A DNA stretch of 8,174 bases from Spirochaetaceae bacterium. GTDB lineage: Bacteria > Spirochaetota > Spirochaetia > Treponematales > Breznakiellaceae. Position 1 is the first letter of the stretch. Each line of letters opens with the position of its first letter. The stretch spans positions 1-8,174 of the forward strand of contig JAIRSS010000187.1 in the NCBI GenBank assembly GCA_031255315.1. The letters run 5' to 3'. A model generated the notes under the pieces. The model saw only the letters and a program-made list of their open reading frames with translations, was not told the DNA's origin and searched no databases. Shown piece by piece: positions 7,826 to 8,174 of this stretch. Made by a program: the position numbers and the translations under genes.

Positions 7826-7998
7826 GCGCATAACATGACTGTTTACGCTTCGCCGCTAAAGCGGCTCGGCCTGCGGTTTTGCTAGGTCGGCTACGCCTCC
7901 CACGCAAAACCTCCGGCACAGTTTGTCGGCCCTGGAAATGCTGCGCATTTCCCTATTCAGGCCGCCAAACCGTCGTAAACAGCCGGAACGTTATGTGC
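7826..7998 (+). other. attC-like recombination site (integron cassette end)
   Basis: Two nested pairs of inverted arms bound the element. Outer arms GCGCATAAC (7826-7834) and GTTATGTGC (7990-7998) pair at 8 of 9 positions and hold R''/R'-like cores. Inner arms CTGTTTACG (7839-7847) and CGTAAACAG (7974-7982) are perfect 9-bp L''/L'-like boxes. The spacers are unequal (4 and 7 bases), as attC sites often show. The interior folds into three further hairpins: 7852-7865, 7875-7911 (8-bp arms) and 7921-7970 (10 of 11 paired, with an inner 8-bp stem at 7934-7952). The core GTTATGT departs from GTTRRRY at one base. At about 170 bases it is long for attC but within the reported range as I know it. It could instead be another structured intergenic repeat. 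Confidence 0.6.
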
Positions 7999-8049
7999 AA
8001 TTTGCGCCAAATTGGTTGGGAATTTTTATGAAATTTTTCAAAAAAACAC

Positions 8050-8078
8050 TTGACAATATTAAAAGAGTTGGGTAAAAA
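8050..8078 (+). promoter_or_regulatory. Sigma-70 type promoter of the nitroreductase gene
   Basis: A perfect TTGACA at 8050-8055 and TAAAAA at 8073-8078 (4 of 6 to consensus) are 17 bases apart. GGAGGA (8088-8093) and the ATG (8100) follow. The arrangement mirrors the promoter of the preceding A+T-rich gene. Confidence 0.6.
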
Positions 8079-8099
8079 TAAACCATTGGAGGAACTATT

Positions 8100-8174
8100 A
8101 TGTATGATAATGAGACTTTAAGGATTATAAAACAGCGTAGAAGCATCAGAAATTATAAAAATAAACAAATTTCT
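8100..8174 (+). CDS. Nitroreductase-family protein, N-terminal fragment
   Basis: Only 25 residues are visible before the window ends. They contain IKQRRSIRNYKNKQI (10-24), typical of the nitroreductase N-terminus, where the RRSxRxY/F motif contacts the FMN phosphate. Family members are usually FMN-dependent NAD(P)H oxidoreductases; the substrate cannot be told from this fragment. GGAGGA six bases before the ATG supports the start. The gene is A+T-rich and lies after the attC-like site, so it is probably the cargo of the next cassette. Confidence 0.7.
   Translation, partial: MYDNETLRIIKQRRSIRNYKNKQIS

Larger units (their letters stand above)
7033..7990 (+). mobile_element. Putative integron-type gene cassette (left edge uncertain)
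   Basis: One A+T-rich gene with its own promoter is followed closely by an attC-like site, the layout of an integron gene cassette. The right edge is placed at the G of GTTATGT (7990), where integrase would cut between G and TT. The left edge is uncertain: composition changes at about 7036, next to TGCGCCA (7033-7039), which recurs at 8003-8009 ahead of the next gene. No GTTRRRY core is visible immediately to the left, so the left junction may be eroded or non-standard. No integrase gene lies in the window. Confidence 0.45.

Noticed and set aside
7656..7919. Minus-strand open frame across the cassette end
   Set aside because: It runs antisense through the DUF4386 gene and the folded element, and has no ribosome binding site or family likeness.
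7826..7998. CRISPR repeat or insertion-sequence end as an explanation of the folded element
   Set aside because: There is no repeat-spacer periodicity, no transposase and no flanking target duplication; nested arms with a GTT core fit attC better.

Overview
This 8.2 kb window has two parts of different character. Positions 1 to about 7030 are G+C-rich chromosomal sequence with dense, conventional genes. From about 7036 the composition drops abruptly to strongly A+T-rich (about a quarter to a third G+C by eye). The exception there is a G+C-rich, heavily folded element of about 170 bases. I infer a spirochaete of the Treponema group: a membrane transglutaminase fused to TPRs, a [4Fe-4S]-type PurF, and an A+T-rich promoter-carrying cassette followed by a long attC-like site all fit. 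No marker gene proves it, so the taxonomy is tentative.

Positions 1-3801 (+) hold most of one very large membrane protein. Its N-terminus lies outside the window. It has a TgpA-like transglutaminase core (Cys362, His406, Asp422), then a second hydrophobic, signal-peptide-like segment, then a long TPR domain and an unassigned C-terminal domain. Its probable intrinsic terminator lies inside the 3' end of the convergent purF gene.

Positions 6579-3831 (-) are a tight purine operon, purE-purC-purF, with gaps of 32 and 8 bases. PurF makes phosphoribosylamine (step 1), PurE forms CAIR and PurC forms SAICAR. PurE has class I (N5-CAIR mutase) signatures, but no purK is present here.

Positions 6580-7122 carry no convincing gene. 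They hold three clear inverted repeats and, on the minus strand, a weak resemblance to a cobalamin riboswitch.

Positions 7033-8174 (+) look like a piece of a gene-cassette array. One small membrane protein of the DUF4386 type has its own promoter. It is followed 13 bases after its stop by an attC-like recombination site with nested arms (7826-7998). A second gene, the start of a nitroreductase, has a leader laid out much like the first: TGCGCCA, then TTGACA, then GGAGG, then ATG at similar spacing. No integron integrase is in the window. This junction is the most interesting part.
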